Positions 10,141 through 20,997 of a DNA stretch of 64,000 nt are shown here, in pieces (position 1 is the stretch's first letter; every line of letters starts with the position of its first letter). Source of the stretch: Ascarosepion bandense (Eukaryota > Mollusca > Cephalopoda > Sepiida > Sepiidae). The DNA lies in the NCBI GenBank assembly GCA_037127315.1, contig JBBBDQ010000913.1, forward strand, positions 7,362,501 through 7,426,500, written 5' to 3'. Under the pieces are notes generated by a model that was given only the letters and a program-made list of their open reading frames with translations, had not been told where the DNA came from and ran no database searches. Both the position numbers and the translations under genes were made by a program.

Positions 10141-10589
10141 AAAAAAACAAAAAAACAAAACAAAACAGATAGAGCGTTAATAGGATTAATTTGGAAAAAT
10201 TTTTCATTAGCAGATGAAGAAAAAAATACCTGAAGAATGAAAACCTCACAATTGCTAGGCGCAATCATCAAACCACCTCATCACTTATATATATATATAA
10301 TAACAAGTGAAAGAATGGGTTAAAAATCTACCGTTTTTGCATTTACAGAAAGAGTGCTCATAACAAAGTAGAGTTTAATATTGTAATTTTGTTATTACAT
10401 TGGTTTATAAAAAGCATTCTATCACCAGAAAAATATTTTCATCTTTCAGAACAAAATAATTCTTCTTTAGGTGATATTTTAGAAAATACGATTTTAGAAA
10501 ATATTTCTGCTCTACTTTTGTATTGAGCACTTTTAAAGTAAATATCTAACTTTATGTTATGCTCCCATTAGTTGCAATAACTCATATAT
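10141..10589. other. No gene recognised
   Basis: AT-rich stretch with a short (TA)n at 10288-10301. No repeat family or coding motif could be assigned. Confidence 0.3.
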
Positions 10590-10677
10590 TCGGTCGGGTT
10601 TCAATCCTGGGTAAAAAGCAATCGGCTGTCTAACCGTACTGATGAGCTGTGATACAGCGAAACAGATCTGTCTGCGG
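10590..10677 (+). mobile_element. tRNA-like SINE/retrozyme-like unit, 5'-truncated
   Basis: Contains the B-box-like block cggtcgggtttcaatcc, a linker of about 40 bases and a hammerhead ribozyme at the 3' end. The same order is found at 18827-18955, where the A-box-like head is also present. Here the head upstream of attcggtcggg is missing. The unit stops just after the ribozyme and is followed by (TA)n. Confidence 0.75.
10634..10677 (+). ncRNA. Hammerhead ribozyme, type I, complete core
   Basis: Stem I is CCGTA (10634-10638) with TGCGG (10673-10677), one G-U pair. The core CTGATGA is at 10639-10645. Stem II is GCTGT/ACAGC (10646-10650, 10654-10658) with a GAT loop. GAA follows at 10659-10661, then stem III ACAG/CTGT (10662-10665, 10668-10671) with a 2-base loop. 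The predicted cleavage site is after C10672, in the context GTC. Every invariant core base is present. A very short stem III is typical of PLE and retrozyme hammerheads, which often cleave best as dimers. Activity itself was not tested. Confidence 0.92.
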
Positions 10678-10682
10678 AGGAC

Positions 10683-10708
10683 TATATATATATATATATA
10701 TATATATA
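10683..10708. repeat. (TA)n microsatellite
   Basis: Pure TA run between the hammerhead unit and the 3' end of the next Helitron-like element. Confidence 0.95.
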
Positions 10709-11091
10709 CTAGCAGTATAGCCCGGCGTTGCTCGGGTGTAATGAAAGCTTTAAAACTAATCCATGGTCCGGGAGCTCAGACTCTTTAGACGTTGGCACGA
10801 AAGACTAAAATGCAATAGTTGTTTCCAGTTAAAGCGAAACCGTAAACTGAAAGAAAAATGAATGGATGTAAGTCAAATTTTGATTTCCTGGTATCGATAT
10901 CAAATAAGTTTTTTTTGTCGTAAACTGAATTTTGAAGGCTAAATAAGTCCTCTGAGTAAATGGGATCATGGCTGACACTAAGAACTACAATTATATCTAC
11001 TTAAAGCCAAACCCGAAACAAAAACTAAAATAAAAGGGCTGAAAAAATACAGACATACAGGCAGATAAACACACACACACACACATTTTGC

Positions 11092-11149
<58 letters not shown>

Positions 11150-11458
11150 TATCATAGATTTTTCGCACTATTGTAAGAACTGCAACCTTGTAACTTTTGA
11201 ATATCTTTTCTTATGTCTTTGTCTATGAGTGTATGAAATTTGATTAAAATCGGACCACTCCTTCTATAACACGATTTTTTCGATTATCGATTTTCGATAT
11301 TTATCGGGGTTACCGCGACACAAAACCTAGCTAAGAACACTCGCAGATGCTTATAGTACAACTGTGTACATTTTCAAGAAAATAGGTTCAGCCGTTTCGG
11401 AGTCTATAGGTAACGGACACACACACACAGACACACACACACAAAGTTCGATTTATAA

Positions 11459-11466
<8 letters not shown>
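10709..11466 (-). mobile_element. Helitron-like element, copy 3
   Basis: Minus-strand copy. Its 3' end CTAG lies at 10709-10712 and is followed, on that strand, by T. The terminal hairpin is at about 10721-10736. The first bases of the 5' end (TCTAAAC) have been lost in a flanking TA run. The internal (TA)n has expanded to about 55 bases (11097-11152). No coding sequence. Confidence 0.7.
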
Positions 11467-11504
<38 letters not shown>

Positions 11505-12129
11505 GTATGTGTGTCTATGTATGTATGTATGTCTCTGTATGCACGTTTTCTTTGTATACTTCTGCGTATTTGTATGATTGGGCTTGTGTGCGCAAATCTT
11601 TCGTTCTCCATCTCCATCCTTTCTCTCCCTCTCTCTTTCCCTTTCTAATTTAAACTGAGACGAAACAAAAAGTTTAAGAGTTACAAATATCTACATTGTA
11701 CAAATTAATGCATTTATTTTAAATAACATATTGCTAGTTGCGTGTGCAAATAACATGCAAGAGGCGTGTTGTGTGCACGTAAGCGTGTGCGTGTGTGTGC
11801 TATTGTGTGTGCGTACATGCGAGTGAAAAGCAGCTGAAAGCTGTGAAATTACGGGAATCTAAAAATTCTTATCTCGATAGACGCCATTATGCGGTCAGCT
11901 TTGAACCGGAAAATAGACTGAAAAAAAAAAAAAAAAAAGAAAAGGAAAAAAAAAAGGAAAAAAGAAAAAGAGATAGGCATGTTAAGTAAGACCTGAAGAA
12001 ATTAGTCGGGTCCTTTTTTTTTATTTTTATAATCTTATCGTTCTACATGTTACAGACTTCCGTTTGTTCAGAAGTTGAAACGTCCCACCCTAATTTATCT
12101 ATGATGCATTATGGGAATGCTTTCCATCT
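11467..12129. other. No gene recognised; simple repeats
   Basis: Holds a (TA)n/(TATG)n tract at 11467-11535, a T/C-rich patch at 11600-11645, a GT-rich stretch near 11785-11815 and an A-rich run at 11920-11970. The open frames are low-complexity translations. Confidence 0.4.
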
Positions 12130-12790
12130 TGATTTCAGCTATCACTCTCATTCATCATCATCATCGTCATCATCATCATCAATAAGATTCTATAATTACT
12201 ATCATTATGATCGCCATCATCATCATTAACAGCGTCAACATTTACATAACTGTTAGTGTCATCATCATTAATAGCATGTGCATTCCCATCAATATTATCA
12301 CCATCATCATCATTAATTGCATCTACATCATCATCATCATCATCATCAGTATCTACATTTAAATCAGTCATCATCATCATTATCATCATTAGTTAACATT
12401 CCCAGCACTTTGATGATGATCTTCAACATGAATAGTATCAACATTTTTGTCGCTATTAACACCATCATCATCATCATCATTAATAAGATCTACATTTCAT
12501 CACTATCATTACTAATAGCATCAACATTCTCTTCCCTATGATGATGATCATCGTTAATAGTATCAACATTCTATCACAATCATTATCATCATCATTAATA
12601 ACATCAACATTTTTATTGCTATCATCATCATCATCATTTGTAGCATCAACATATTCATCGTTATAGTCATCATTTTCATTATTAATGGAGTCAATAGATA
12701 TTTTATTAACTGAATACATTTAGTCTCAAAACCTATACTTCTCCATTGATCGCATTTGATTCATAGCAAGTAGAACGCTGCTTAATGTCA
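12130..12790. repeat. (ATC)n-rich satellite-like block
   Basis: Dense CAT/ATC trinucleotides broken by short words such as agtatcaacattt. The end, attaatggagtcaatagata through tagaacgctgctt, is shared with the tandem repeat at 14760-15365, so this is a distant copy of that repeat family. ORFs on both strands are His- or Asp/Asn-rich low-complexity frames and are not taken as genes. Confidence 0.85.
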
Positions 12791-13554
12791 CCCAGTAATT
12801 CAAATTGCTATATTTTTTTGGTAAAATAAATTGTTTCGGATAATTTAACACATTTTTTAATGATTTTTGTTCTCAACTTTTCAGCCAACCCATTCTACGA
12901 CATTTTAAAATCATTTTCCAAAGATGAAAAGATACGTATCTTCTGTAGCTAAAAACCAGAAAATAGAAAGATTTGAAATAAAAATAGATAGATAGATAAT
13001 TCTTGCTGTATACCATTTCGATTCTTGAACTCTTTATTTCGAACCTTTAGTGGTCGAATTCTTACAAAAAATAGAGCAGTGGACACAAATTGAGTTTTAG
13101 ATACATTTTTAAGCTTCTCATTGTTATCGTATATTGATATTTTTATATCACTTTGCTAGTCTTTACTCTCTTTAACCTCCATGAGTCCAAACGCAGTTGA
13201 TTGTACAGTTCACAGTAGATGACATTTCCCACCCAGTCAGACATGTTCTAGTATACTTTTGGGGGCTAATGAATCATACTCGTTTATCATATAGTGAATT
13301 AATTCATATTTAATTTCGAACAATCTAAATTAGCCGTTCTCTGTTTATCAGCTGTTATATAGTTATACCTCATAGCATTGTATTAGCCAACTATTATTGA
13401 CGTCTCTCTAAGTTCTCCTTACGCCGCCATGTTTTTCTTTCCGATTTCTCTTCTAAAGCGTTCATACAATTGTTTTCTCCGTATTTCTTAAATTTCTCTA
13501 CCGTTTTTCTTGTGTATCAGTTCATCCTATTTATTATAATTGTTATATTGCTCA
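12791..13554. other. No gene recognised
   Basis: AT-rich. At 13185-13225 the words ccaaacgcagttgattg and cagttcacagtagatga match the start of the 277-bp repeat unit at 14771, so one more fragment of that family is present. Nothing else was assigned. Confidence 0.35.
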
Positions 13555-13800
13555 GTAGAGGTAGTCCGACACTGAAAGTGGATTCAGAATTTCGAATTCA
13601 AATTTCGACCTCAGTTATAGGTAAATAGCAGGATAGACTGAAATCTATGACTTGACTGATAGCATGCCTAGGAGAAAAAACTCTGTTTAAAACAGTAGAG
13701 ACGGCAACGGGAAACCACTTCACTATCCTTCCTAAGAGTTATAGTAATTCAAAGACATTTTTAAAAATCATTTCACTCCAAACAAAGCGGGTATGCAACT
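13555..13800 (+). mobile_element. Candidate SINE
   Basis: Begins near gtagaggtagtccgacac; contains cgaattcaaatttcgacctc, a possible degraded B box, and the block aacagtagagacggcaacgg with a related block at about 1450. About 245 bases. The tRNA-like head is weak, so assignment is uncertain. Confidence 0.4.
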
Positions 13801-14397
13801 AGTACGCAAATAGTTAAAGAGAATTAAAATAAGAGAAAAGATAAGAAGGAACAGGATTCAAGGAGATAAAAATGGCGATTGATCTTGCATTATTAAACAT
13901 TGTAGTTATCAAGGAAGTAAATAAACAGTGGGGAGTTCTACAGGCGAGAAGTGAGAGAAAAGAATCCTTTGGTCAGTAAGTAGTTTTGAGACAGGGAAGA
14001 AGGAAAAGAGAGGTGAAGGCGACTAGCATAGTAAGCCACTTGACTTGGTTAAGGGAGATACTAATTACTCTCGTCTCTCTCGAGTCTGTCTGGGTGTGTC
14101 TGCGTCGGTCTGTCTGTCTGGCGATGCTTTCTGTATCGGCTTTTTATTTCGACGTTTTGGATCGCAGCAGACCATTTGGGAATTCACACTTGTATTTGAT
14201 TCTGGGCTTCCCATTGGCCGATAAATAAAATTTGCGTAGGCTCGCGAACTGGAAATTTAATATTAAATTATTTTGTAGTTTGCAACCGGAACATCTGCGC
14301 AAAGTCGAATGCGCACCGTCGAGTTTTGGTCATTTTCTTTTTGGTCGTGAGAGTGCAAACATCCGGTCCATCGCTTTTGCTCGGTCGGTATCACCAC
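13801..14397. other. Unassigned, comparatively non-repetitive stretch
   Basis: This is one of the few stretches without obvious repeats. It has frames of 60-80 codons at 13986-14228 and 14232-14450 but no recognisable protein. It includes TCTG-rich sequence near 14085-14125. It could hold a noncoding or untranslated exon; the sequence gives no direct support for that. Confidence 0.3.
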
Positions 14398-14693
14398 AAA
14401 GTACCATACGTGATAGACGTTTGGGCTATCATGTCCCTTTCGATCCATGACTGACTCGGCACAAGATTTCTTTTTCATTTCTTTCTGTGGTAGGCTGATT
14501 GCTAACCAAGGCTATAGAACCTAATCTGTCTTGCTATCCAACTCTTAGCTGGACGGCGAAGAGATAGACATTAATATTAATCAAGGGCATTTGCACGTAA
14601 TTGAATGAAACGGATTCAACTGGAATTCAAACTTGGATCCGGGATTTCTCATTCCAATTCGATATCCGTTGCGGCACAACACACATCTGGATA
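14398..14693 (-). mobile_element. SINE-A copy, old
   Basis: Strongly diverged minus-strand copy. It keeps the order accatacgtgatag (3' end), catgactgactcgg, ggtaggctgattgctaacca and caacacacatc (5' head), with a deletion beside the 3' hairpin. Confidence 0.75.
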
Positions 14694-14759
14694 TAGTAGG
14701 TCACTTAAATTAATGTAAAAGCTTATCAGAACATTTACCATGAAAATATTTGGCTTTAA

Positions 14760-15365
14760 CTATTGTTCTTTGGGTCCAAAACGTAGTTGCTTGCACAATT
14801 CACAATGGATCTTCATCATTAATATTATCAACATTTCTATCACCATCATCATCATTAATAACATCAATTTTTTTATTGCTATCATCACCATCATCAGTAG
14901 TAGCAACAACATATTCATCGCTATAGTCATCATTTTCATTATTAATAGAGTCAATAGATATTTTATTAACTGTATACATTTACTCTCAGAACCAATACTT
15001 CTCCATTGATCGCATTTGATTCATAGCAGGTAGAACGCTGCTTTTGTGTCCAAAACGCAGTTGCTTGCACAATTCACAGTGGATGATCATCATTAATAGT
15101 ATCAACATTTCTATCACCATCATCATTATAATAATAATAATATCAACATTTTTATTGCTATCGTCACCATCATCATTAGTAGCATCAACATATTCATCGC
15201 TATAGTCATCATTTTCATTATTAATAGAGTCAATAGATATTTTATTAACTGAATACATTTACTCTCAGAACCAATACTTCTCCATTGATCGCATTTGATT
15301 CATAGCAAGTAGAACGCTGCTTTTGTGTCCAAAACGCAGCTGCTTGCACAATTCACAGTGGATCA
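14760..15365. repeat. Two tandem copies of a 277-bp ATC-rich unit
   Basis: The marker ccaaaacgcagttgcttgca occurs at about 14776, 15050 and 15329, i.e. at 275-279-base spacing. Each unit also holds a CAT/ATC-rich tract and the segment ttctccattgatcgcatttg. A related single copy ends at 12790. Confidence 0.9.
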
Positions 15366-15785
15366 GGGTTCGCATCCAAGCATGTCTAATCTGGTATTCT
15401 TTCTGAGTTAATTGGCTTGAATATAATTTTTTTAAATTAACACACGTCTACAATTCTTGTGCTTATATTTTTCTGTCTGCCTTGAATATTGTATCCTTGG
15501 TTGTCATGTTTATGTCGAATTATCTGCGAATTTCGAGATTTATATATAATTTTCTTCCTATATTTGTGTTTTTGTTATCGAGTTTTTTCTCATCATTTGA
15601 TTTGCTTTTGTTCAGTTTGTGAGTTGCTTTATAATTATTACCATTGGGCGTCAAGAATTATGGTAAAATATTTATATCGATGTCTTCTAAAATGACGGAA
15701 ACATATATATTGATGATTCTACTATTGTGTATCCTACATTGAGACGTAAAGAAAAACATATCCCCCCCCCACCCCGAGCGTGACA

Positions 15786-15788
<3 letters not shown>
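15366..15788. other. No gene recognised
   Basis: AT-rich with a C-rich patch at 15762-15776. A 68-codon plus-strand frame at 15489 lacks any recognisable domain. Confidence 0.3.

Positions 15789-15834
<46 letters not shown>
15789..15834. repeat. (TA)n microsatellite
   Basis: Pure TA run into which the following Helitron-like element has inserted. Confidence 0.95.
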
Positions 15835-15835
<1 letters not shown>

Positions 15836-16570
15836 TAGCAGTAGAGCTCGGCGTTGCTCGGGTGTAATGAAAGCTTTAAAACTAATATATGGTCTTGGAG
15901 CTCAGACTCTTTGGATATTGGCACAAAAGACTAAAAAGCAATAGTTGATTTCAGTTAAAGCGAAACCGTAGACTGAAAGAAAAATGAATGAATGTAAGTC
16001 AAATTTTGATTTCCTAGTATCGATATCAAATAAGTTTTTTCGTCGTAAACTGGATTTTGAAAGCTAAATAAGTCCTTTGAGTAAATGGTATCATGGCTAA
16101 AACTAAGAACTACAATTATACCTACTTAGAGCCAAACCCGAAGCAAAAACTAAAATAAAAGGGCTGAAAAAAATAAAGACATACAGGCTGATAAACAGAC
16201 ACACACACAAACAGCTTGCCTTTTATATATACATATATATTATCGATTTTCTGCACTATTGTAAGAACTGCAACATTGAAACTTTTGAATATCGTTTCTT
16301 ATGTCTTTGTCTATGAGTGTATCAAATTTGATTAAAATCGGACCACTCCTTCTATAACACGATGTTTTCTATATATCGATTTTCGATACTTATCGGGGTA
16401 CCTCGACACATGACCTAGCTAAGAACACTCGCAGACGCTTATAGTACAACTGTGTAAATTTTCAAGAAAATCGGTTCAGCTGTTTCGGAGTCTATAGGTA
16501 AGGACACACACAGACACGCACACACACACACACTCACACACACAAAGTTCCATTAATAAATAAGTTTAGA
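15835..16570 (-). mobile_element. Helitron-like element, copy 4 (intact ends)
   Basis: On the minus strand it runs from TCTAAACTTA (16570-16561) to CTAG (15838-15835). The flanking bases on that strand are A and T, as expected for Helitron insertion. The terminal hairpin has one change from copy 1. The internal TA tract is short (16226-16240). Confidence 0.78.
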
Positions 16571-17132
16571 TATATGTAAGCATGCGGTGTAGATATAGAA
16601 GAATCCAAAGGAGTATCCTGTACATACAATGGTAGAATAACACTCTAAGTGAGCTCTAAATATAAATACATTTAAAGCAAATATAAGAAAAAATTTAGGC
16701 AGACACTTTATTTCATTGTAAATTGGAAGTATAGGTCTATTTCAGTCACACCATCATCAGCTTCCGTCTTTATTGTACGGAAGATTTTATACAAGGTTCT
16801 TTATTATAACAGAGATTATATATACAAGGCTTAAAAAATTAGAGGAACACTTTTTAATCAGAGTATAGTAAGCTATCAGTCAAACTTTTGAGATATTGAT
16901 CTGGTCAGTTAAGTATCTCCTGGGTTGTTAATCAGTTTCAGCTGCTTTGTTGTTAATGAAATCAACAAGAAATGCTTCAGAGGGGCAACAATGAGATACC
17001 CCACAAAACAGGAATAGTTGAGGCCACTGATACTCATTTCCCCTTCTCATCTCTTTTGGCTTATTTTTTACTGACTGACTTTCTACTGCTCTAGGTTTTC
17101 ATTTGTCTTGGATTAACATCTCTGTTGACAGC

Positions 17133-18395
17133 ATGGTGCTGTACCTGGACATTACAGAGGTTGCCCAAGTAGTGCAACTCCTCCAGGATGGCACATCAAT
17201 ACATGCTGTTGCAAGGTTTGCTGTGTCTCCCAGCACAGCCTCAAGAGCATGGAGGAGATTCCAGGAGACAGGTAGTTATCCCAGGAGAGCTGGACAGGGC
17301 ATAGAAGATCCTTACATCCGCAGCAGGATCGGTATCTGCGCCTTTATGTAGTTTTGGATTAACTAACAAAAGACACTTCTTTTCATTATTCAATAAATCA
17401 GTGCCATTTAGCTATGTGCACAACTTTGAATATTTTGTGAGATTATGATATTTTATTTCATGTAGATTCTTGTGATGATGGTCACAATATAGAAAAAATA
17501 GAAAAATATTGGTGTGGACATCTACAAATGCTATATTAAATAATTTTTGCAAAAAGAAAAATGACAATATAATGGAAAAAAATTTAAATAAAAAAAGAAA
17601 ATTGAAAACATTTTATAAATAAATAAATAAACAAATAAATAAAACATTTTTATATATTTATTGTGTTTTTTCATTCTTTTATTGTCATTAATTCAATTGT
17701 GAAAATTTTAATCATTTGGTAAAACATTGAACTTAACAAACAGTATCTGCCCTTAAATGAATTGTCTCCCTTTAGCTTGACACAACTTGATGACCTCATA
17801 TTTGTGTGGAGCTGCCTTTTTGTTATTATTATAGCGATGGTCACGCCACTGCTGCCCTGTGCTCTTCACCGATGAGAGCAGGTTCAATCTGAGCACATGC
17901 GACAGATGTGAAGGGGTCTGGAGATGCCGTGGAGAACGTTATGCTGCCTGTAACCTCATTCAGCATGACCGGTTTGGTGGTGGGTCAGTAATGGTCTGTG
18001 AAGGCATGTCCCTGGATGAACACACAGACCTCTACAGGTTAGATAATGGCACACTGACTGCTATTAGATATCGGGATGAAATCCTTCGACCAATTGTCAA
18101 AACCTATGCTGGTGCAGTGGGACCTGGGTTCCTCCTGGTCCACGACAATGCCCGAACTCATGTGGCTAGAGTATTCAGACAGGTCCTAGAGGATGAAAAA
18201 ATTGATATCATTGACTGGCCTCAACGTTCACCTGACCTAAACCCAATAGAACACCACTGGGACATTATGTTTAGATCCATTCGGTGCCGCCAGGTTGCCC
18301 CTCAGACTGTCCAGGAGCTCAGTGATGCCCTGGTTCAGATCTGGGAGGAGATCTCCCAGGACACCACGCGTCGTCTCATTAGGAGCATGTCCTGA
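17133..18395 (+). pseudogene. Tc1 transposase, internally deleted
   Basis: The N-terminal helix-turn-helix reads [20 protein letters not shown] and [16 protein letters not shown] (17133-17290). A frameshift follows before QQDRYLRLY at about 17320-17346. The catalytic part starts near 17836: VLFTDESRFNLSTCD (first Asp), GGGSVMVCEGMS (usually MVWGG), FLLVHDNARTHVAR (second Asp) and SPDLNPIEHHWD (Glu). The spacing from the second Asp to Glu is 34 residues. About 80 codons between the N-terminal and catalytic parts are gone. A TGA at 18393-18395 replaces the usual Arg codon, removing the normal tail (RCQAC..., still readable downstream). Inactive. Confidence 0.93.
17348..17835. other. AT-rich filler replacing the middle of the Tc1 transposase
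   Basis: About 490 bases with no Tc1 similarity. It includes (AAAT)n near 17615-17645. Because the coding sequence on either side does not join, this is a deletion with insertion rather than a clean insertion. Confidence 0.7.
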
Positions 18396-18698
18396 CGTTG
18401 TCAGGCATGCGTGCAAGCATGTGGGGAGCCACACAAACTACTGAGAATCATTTTGAGTTTCTCAATGATGACATTTTGGCAAAATGGACCAGTCTGCTGC
18501 ATCATTTTTCACTTTTATTTTTGGGGTGTCTTTGATTTCCCCCCTCTATAGGGTGATCATTTTCATTTCTATCAAATTATGTGGCATCATTTTGTTACTA
18601 ATACATCACGTACTTATTATCAGGAAAGATATTCAAGATCATTTTCCCCTGTTTAGATCTTATGTGCTTTCGAAGCGTTCCTCTAATTTTTTTGAGCA

Positions 18699-18732
<34 letters not shown>

Positions 18733-18735
<3 letters not shown>

Positions 18736-18955
18736 CAACGTTCTTTAGAGATTATATAGAGCACTCTGGCTATTGGGCGTGTATAATGACAATATACATG
18801 CTAAAAAGTATGCTTTCTTCTACCGAACGCCCATAGCCCAGAGGTAGGATTGCCGACTGACGCCAATTCGGTCGGGTTTCAATCCTGGGTTAGAAGCAAT
18901 CGGAGTTTAACCGTACTGATGAGCTGTGATACAGCGAAACAAATCTGTCTGCGGA
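18733..18955 (+). mobile_element. tRNA-like SINE carrying a hammerhead ribozyme
   Basis: The core unit is 18827-18955: A-box-like tagcccagaggtagg (18834-18848), B-box-like gggtttcaatcctgg (18874-18888), a linker and a hammerhead at the very end, followed by (TA)n. The segment 18763-18779 (ctctggctattgggcg) is nearly the reverse complement of the head at 18827-18843, so a piece of a second, inverted unit sits upstream. A Pol III-like head plus a 3' hammerhead resembles ribozyme-bearing SINE-like repeats such as schistosome SMalpha and metazoan retrozymes. Confidence 0.8.
18911..18954 (+). ncRNA. Hammerhead ribozyme, second copy
   Basis: Stem I is CCGTA/TGCGG (18911-18915, 18950-18954); core CTGATGA at 18916-18922; stem II GCTGT/ACAGC with GAT loop (18923-18935); GAA at 18936-18938. 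Stem III is ACAA/CTGT, where one pair is lost by G-to-A at 18942. The predicted cut is after C18949. It differs from the copy at 10634 only in that base, so activity may be reduced. Confidence 0.88.
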
Positions 18956-18961
18956 TATATA

Positions 18962-19145
18962 TATATATCTTCAAAGATGAATTATTTAAAAAACAAACAA
19001 GAGACAGTATGTTGATTAAATCTAAATCTCAATCAACATACTGTCTCTTGGATTTTTTAATTAATTCGGCTTTGAAGAATCTCTGAAGAAGCTTGTTATA
19101 AGTGAGACATGTTAGATTAAAGACACTTATTTCCTACTTGTTCTT
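18962..19145 (-). mobile_element. PLE terminal-region copy with a 20-bp hairpin
   Basis: Matches, in reverse, the PLE terminal pieces at 30-140 and 8790-8930 (ctctgaagaagcttgtta, ctacttgttcttta). Inside it 18998-19017 (caagagacagtatgttgatt) is perfectly complementary to 19031-19050. It is bounded by (TA)n on both sides. Confidence 0.6.
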
Positions 19146-19191
19146 TATATATATATGTGTGTGTGTGTAACGTTCTTTAATATAATGGTGA

Positions 19192-19193
<2 letters not shown>

Positions 19194-19245
<52 letters not shown>

Positions 19246-19392
19246 TCACTGTTCGACGACTTATTTATTGAAAAAAAAACACTGTTAAAAAGCAAACACG
19301 TGGCAAGAACATTCATAACTGTTAGTAAAAAGAATAAACCGAGCCGACGCTACGTCGCTATGGTTTCTCTCTCCGTGACCATAACCAGAGAG

Positions 19393-19433
<41 letters not shown>

Positions 19434-19447
19434 ACGGAATTTATTAT

Positions 19448-19498
<51 letters not shown>

Positions 19499-19535
19499 AG
19501 TAAATACAAAACAGTTTTTATTCATAATAAAGAGG

Positions 19536-19605
<70 letters not shown>

Positions 19606-19820
19606 TCTTCACTACTCGACGTCATAATTATTCTAAATAAAGAAAATAATAAAGCACTATTAAAGAACAAACACATTGCAATAGCTGTCATAATTGGTAG
19701 TAAAGTTTAATTACTGGTTGTAAAGAGAATGGTCTGAGCCGACGCTGCGTCGCTATGGTCTCTCTCCGCGAGCGTAACAGTAGAGAAATATATATATATA
19801 TTTCTCTACTTTATTACAAT
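19194..19820. repeat. Two copies of an unnamed 150-190-bp repeat between (TA)n/(TG)n runs
   Basis: Copy one is 19240-19395 and copy two 19609-19790. Shared words are gagccgacgct.cgtcgctat and ctctccg near the right end, and cgacgact or ctcgacgtca near the left. A reverse copy is at 50030-50205 (gttgtcgagtagtgaagaat). TA runs at 19194-19242, 19395-19431 and 19452-19497 and a (TG)n of about 55 bases at 19548-19603 separate them. The right end of copy two forms the palindrome agtagagaaatatat at 19785-19817. Confidence 0.7.
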
Positions 19821-20975
19821 GGTCTTTATTATTTTAGAAGGGATTATTAAAACATAAGTTAGACGCCTTCACGCTGGCTGAGTTTCCTTCGTTTTAACGC
19901 GTCGATTAACCCTACAGCCGTTATTTGATAAGAAGACAAGCGACTTTTGTACAAAGACTTATAATTTTTTTTTTGTAGATTTGAAGTTGACATACTGTCG
20001 AAATATTGTTTAAAACTTTTCTTCTTCTTTTCTTAAATCACGCTCTTCTCTTAACTATTATTATTGCTTCCGTTTTTAGGCACAGCTATTGTATTCGGTC
20101 ACGTTGGTCTGTTTTTTTGTTTGTTTGCTTGTTTGTCTGTCTGTCTGTCTGTCTGTCTGACTGCCCGTGGTTTAGATATCTTAAGACTAGCTAGATGGAT
20201 TCGGATGAAACTTTCAGGGCTGAGTGGCCTCATGACTGTCAAGAAATGATTAGATTTTTAGTACGGGATAAAGTTTGTGTGTTATTTTTCCGTATTTTTT
20301 ACTAATATTTCATCTGCTAAATACTGAATAACCTCCCCTAGATTGCTTTACGTCATCGCATTTTTTGAACACACTATATTTTCTGCGAAAATATTATTAT
20401 TATAATATAAATTTAATAATTATTTTCTGAAAGCAAAAAAAAAAAAAAAAAAATTATAATATGCACAAAAAATGAGTCAAAATTCAACTTCTGGATATTA
20501 AAAAGGAAAAACGAAATCTTCCACAATTTTTGCAGCCTAATTTTTAATTAATCTTTATATTTTTCTTTTCGTATTTGTATTTTCAGTCTCGAAAGCGGTC
20601 AAGTTTATTGCAGTTATCCTCATTTTAATAATCATTCTTTGCTAATCACTGAGGTGATGCCAATATTGACTGCTCTTGCTATTATTATTATTATTATTAT
20701 ATTTCTGTAATTTCTGGAACATATACACATTTCTTTCCGGGTCCCAACCAGAGACGTAAGGTAAGAAATGCCATCATGACATTTTCACTATTCATTTATT
20801 TTTGTAAAAAAAAAAACAAAAAAAAAAAAAAACTAAGCCCACACACATTTTACATAGATAAAGTTCCCTGTAAGGTGTGGTTCCCTGTAAGGTGTGAACT
20901 GAAGTGATTGAATGCAAGGCCTTGTTTCCAATGTTCTTAATGTTCGGTGCTATGGGCCCTAATACCTCAATGAAA
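19821..20975. other. No gene recognised
   Basis: AT-rich. Contains (TCTG)n at 20135-20160 followed by gatggattcggatgaaactt, which has the look of a repeat terminal region, an A18 run at 20434-20451, and an 18-base tandem duplication (ttccctgtaaggtgtg) at 20866-20899. Nothing codes for a recognisable protein. Confidence 0.35.
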
Positions 20976-20997
20976 CATATTATTATTATTACTATGT

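Larger units (their letters stand above)
16825..18701 (+). mobile_element. Tc1-like DNA transposon
   Basis: The ends are inverted repeats: 16825-16852 (caaggcttaaaaaattagag) and the complement of 18675-18701 (cactgctcaaaaaaattag), each flanked by TA, the Tc1/mariner target. It encodes a DD34E transposase in two pieces separated by unrelated AT-rich DNA. Total length is about 1.9 kb including the filler, against about 1.6 kb for an intact Tc1. The protein is of the widespread type common in fish genomes, so horizontal spread is possible. Confidence 0.92.

Noticed and set aside
12135..12719. His-rich and Asp/Asn-rich frames on opposite strands
   Set aside because: Both arise from the same CAT/ATC trinucleotide tract.
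20064..20249. Small Cys/Leu-rich frame with signal-peptide look
   Set aside because: Its core is the (TCTG)n microsatellite; two frames overlap and neither has support.
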